A DNA stretch of 36,010 bases from a virus: positions 1-36,010 of the IMG/VR virus record IMGVR_UViG_3300031722_000097; one strand, written 5' to 3'. The position numbers and the translations under genes were made by a program. The notes under the pieces are model-generated. The model was not told the DNA's origin. It did no database searches and was given only the letters and a program-made list of their open reading frames with translations. How positions within the stretch are numbered: the first letter of the stretch is position 1; every line of letters begins with the position of its first letter. Below, one piece after another: positions 35,015 to 36,010 of this stretch.

Positions 35015-36010
35015 AAGATCGTTCCCTTGGTAGAAGGCAATTCATATTGGTAGATATCCCGTTTTACAGCCATTTTGATTGATTTGGCTAATGCTTTAAA
35101 TATACCTTCAATTTTGTGATGTTCGTTATCGCCTTCGGCTTTAATGTTCAGATTCATTTTTGCAGCGTCGCTGAATGATTTGAAGAAATGGAGTACCATT
35201 TCGGTAGGTAAATCGCCCACATATTCGCGTTTAAATTCAGCATCGTACACTAACCAGGCACGTCCACCAAAGTCGAGAGCCACAGAGCACAAGCAGTCGT
35301 CCATGGGTAAATAGAACCCGTAACGTTCTACGCCACGTTTATTGCCCAATGCCTTGCCAAACGCTTCGCCTAACGCAATAGCAGTATCTTCGATGGTGTG
35401 ATGCTCGTCTACTTCAAGATCGCCTTTCACCTGAATGGTCAAATCGGAACCGGAGTGTTTACCTATTTGTTCCAACATGTGGTCGAAAAATTTCAGTCCG
35501 GTGTTGATGTTGCATTTTCCGGAACCGTCTAAGTTCAGTTCGATAAGGATATCGGTTTCTTTGGTGGTACGTTTTACCGTGGCAGTGCGTTCACCTGCAA
35601 AGAGGAACTCGGTGATGCGGTTCCAGTCTGTAGTTTGCAATGCGCAGTAGGCTGTCAGTCCTTTTTCCTTCAATATCTCCTCGTCGGTGCTGATGAAAAT
35701 AGCTTTGCAGCCCATGTTTTTGGCTAATTCAACATCAGTATAGCGGTCGCCAATAACAAATGAGCCTACTAAATCATATGCTTCGGTGAAATATTCGGTA
35801 AGCATGGCAGTACCCGGCTTGCGTGTTGGTAAATTATCTTCGGGGAAAGATATATCAATGAATATTTTATCGAAATGAATATCCTCGTTGGCAAGTGTCT
35901 TCAGAAAGCTAGCTTGTACCTGATCGAAGTTTTCCTGTGGATATACCGGTGTTCCCAAACCGTCTTGATTGGTAACCAATGCCCATTCGAAGTCGAGCTT
36001 TTTGCGGATA
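35011..36010 (-). CDS. hisB: Bifunctional histidinol-phosphatase / IGP dehydratase (partial, host)
   Basis: About 332 C-terminal codons are visible; the gene continues past the right edge. The N-terminal HAD phosphatase part shows [26 protein letters not shown] and [19 protein letters not shown], including the conserved Lys and Asp residues. The dehydratase part has [32 protein letters not shown] and [17 protein letters not shown], the manganese-binding His/Glu motifs. It catalyses two steps of histidine synthesis. The fused form is usual in Bacteroidota and gammaproteobacteria. It uses TGG for Trp, has no in-frame TGA and ends in TAG, so it gives no sign that the host has recoded TGA. Confidence 0.96.
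   Translation of the reverse strand, partial: IRKKLDFEWALVTNQDGLGTPVYPQENFDQVQASFLKTLANEDIHFDKIFIDISFPEDNLPTRKPGTAMLTEYFTEAYDLVGSFVIGDRYTDVELAKNMGCKAIFISTDEEILKEKGLTAYCALQTTDWNRITEFLFAGERTATVKRTTKETDILIELNLDGSGKCNINTGLKFFDHMLEQIGKHSGSDLTIQVKGDLEVDEHHTIEDTAIALGEAFGKALGNKRGVERYGFYLPMDDCLCSVALDFGGRAWLVYDAEFKREYVGDLPTEMVLHFFKSFSDAAKMNLNIKAEGDNEHHKIEGIFKALAKSIKMAVKRDIYQYELPSTKGTIF

Overview
The window is a complete-looking temperate siphovirus prophage, about 34.4 kb (roughly 565-35014), in a Bacteroidota chromosome, probably Bacteroidales. The host flanks are the start of a secreted alkaline-phosphatase-superfamily gene (left, minus strand) and a bifunctional hisB (right, minus strand; HAD phosphatase fused to IGP dehydratase). 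Several promoters fit the Bacteroidota consensus (TTTG, 19 nt, TAnnTTTG), and genes lack Shine-Dalgarno sequences, starting instead after A-rich leaders.

Main result: the lytic genes of this prophage read TGA as tryptophan. Under the standard code the terminase, portal, protease, capsid, tail tube, tape measure, helicase, HNH and other genes look broken. Each gap is a single in-frame TGA, and reading it as Trp joins the pieces into full-length family members ending in TAA or TAG. I count 38 such TGA codons in 21 genes and no lytic gene that needs TGA as a stop. The prophage also carries a tRNA gene with anticodon UCA (10041-10111, minus) that has Trp-type identity bases (A1-U72, G73, C35, A36).

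The recoding is not uniform. The serine integrase, the cargo genes (PIN-like protein, membrane proteins, putative AbiC protein, a membrane protein between terS and terL) and the right-end genes (ParB-like and neighbours) contain no internal TGA. Genes expected to work in the lysogen can therefore be read by the host, while lytic genes need the suppressor tRNA. Several lytic genes have the TGA very early (terS codon 3, portal codon 6, protease codon 8), so translation would stop almost at once without suppression.

Layout: 1-441 host phosphatase; 565-574 candidate att; 586-2451 large serine integrase; 2542-8354 cargo in standard code; 8522-12011 early operon on the minus strand (helicase, suppressor tRNA, five small genes); 12332-13239 a second minus operon (RHH regulator, a protein with a sigma-like segment, HNH); 13265-13343 divergent control region; 13367-14503 putative AbiC; 14560-32141 packaging, head, tail and a holin-like gene on the plus strand; 32158-34420 right-end genes with their own promoters; 34421-34900 non-coding DNA with three iterons exactly 21 bp apart beside AT-rich direct repeats; 35005-35014 candidate att touching the hisB stop codon; 35011-36010 hisB.

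Proposed logic (inference): in the lysogen only standard-code genes are translated in full. On induction the minus-strand early operon makes the UCA tRNA, which unlocks the helicase, the regulator's long form and all virion genes. I could not identify an endolysin or a classical cI-type repressor.
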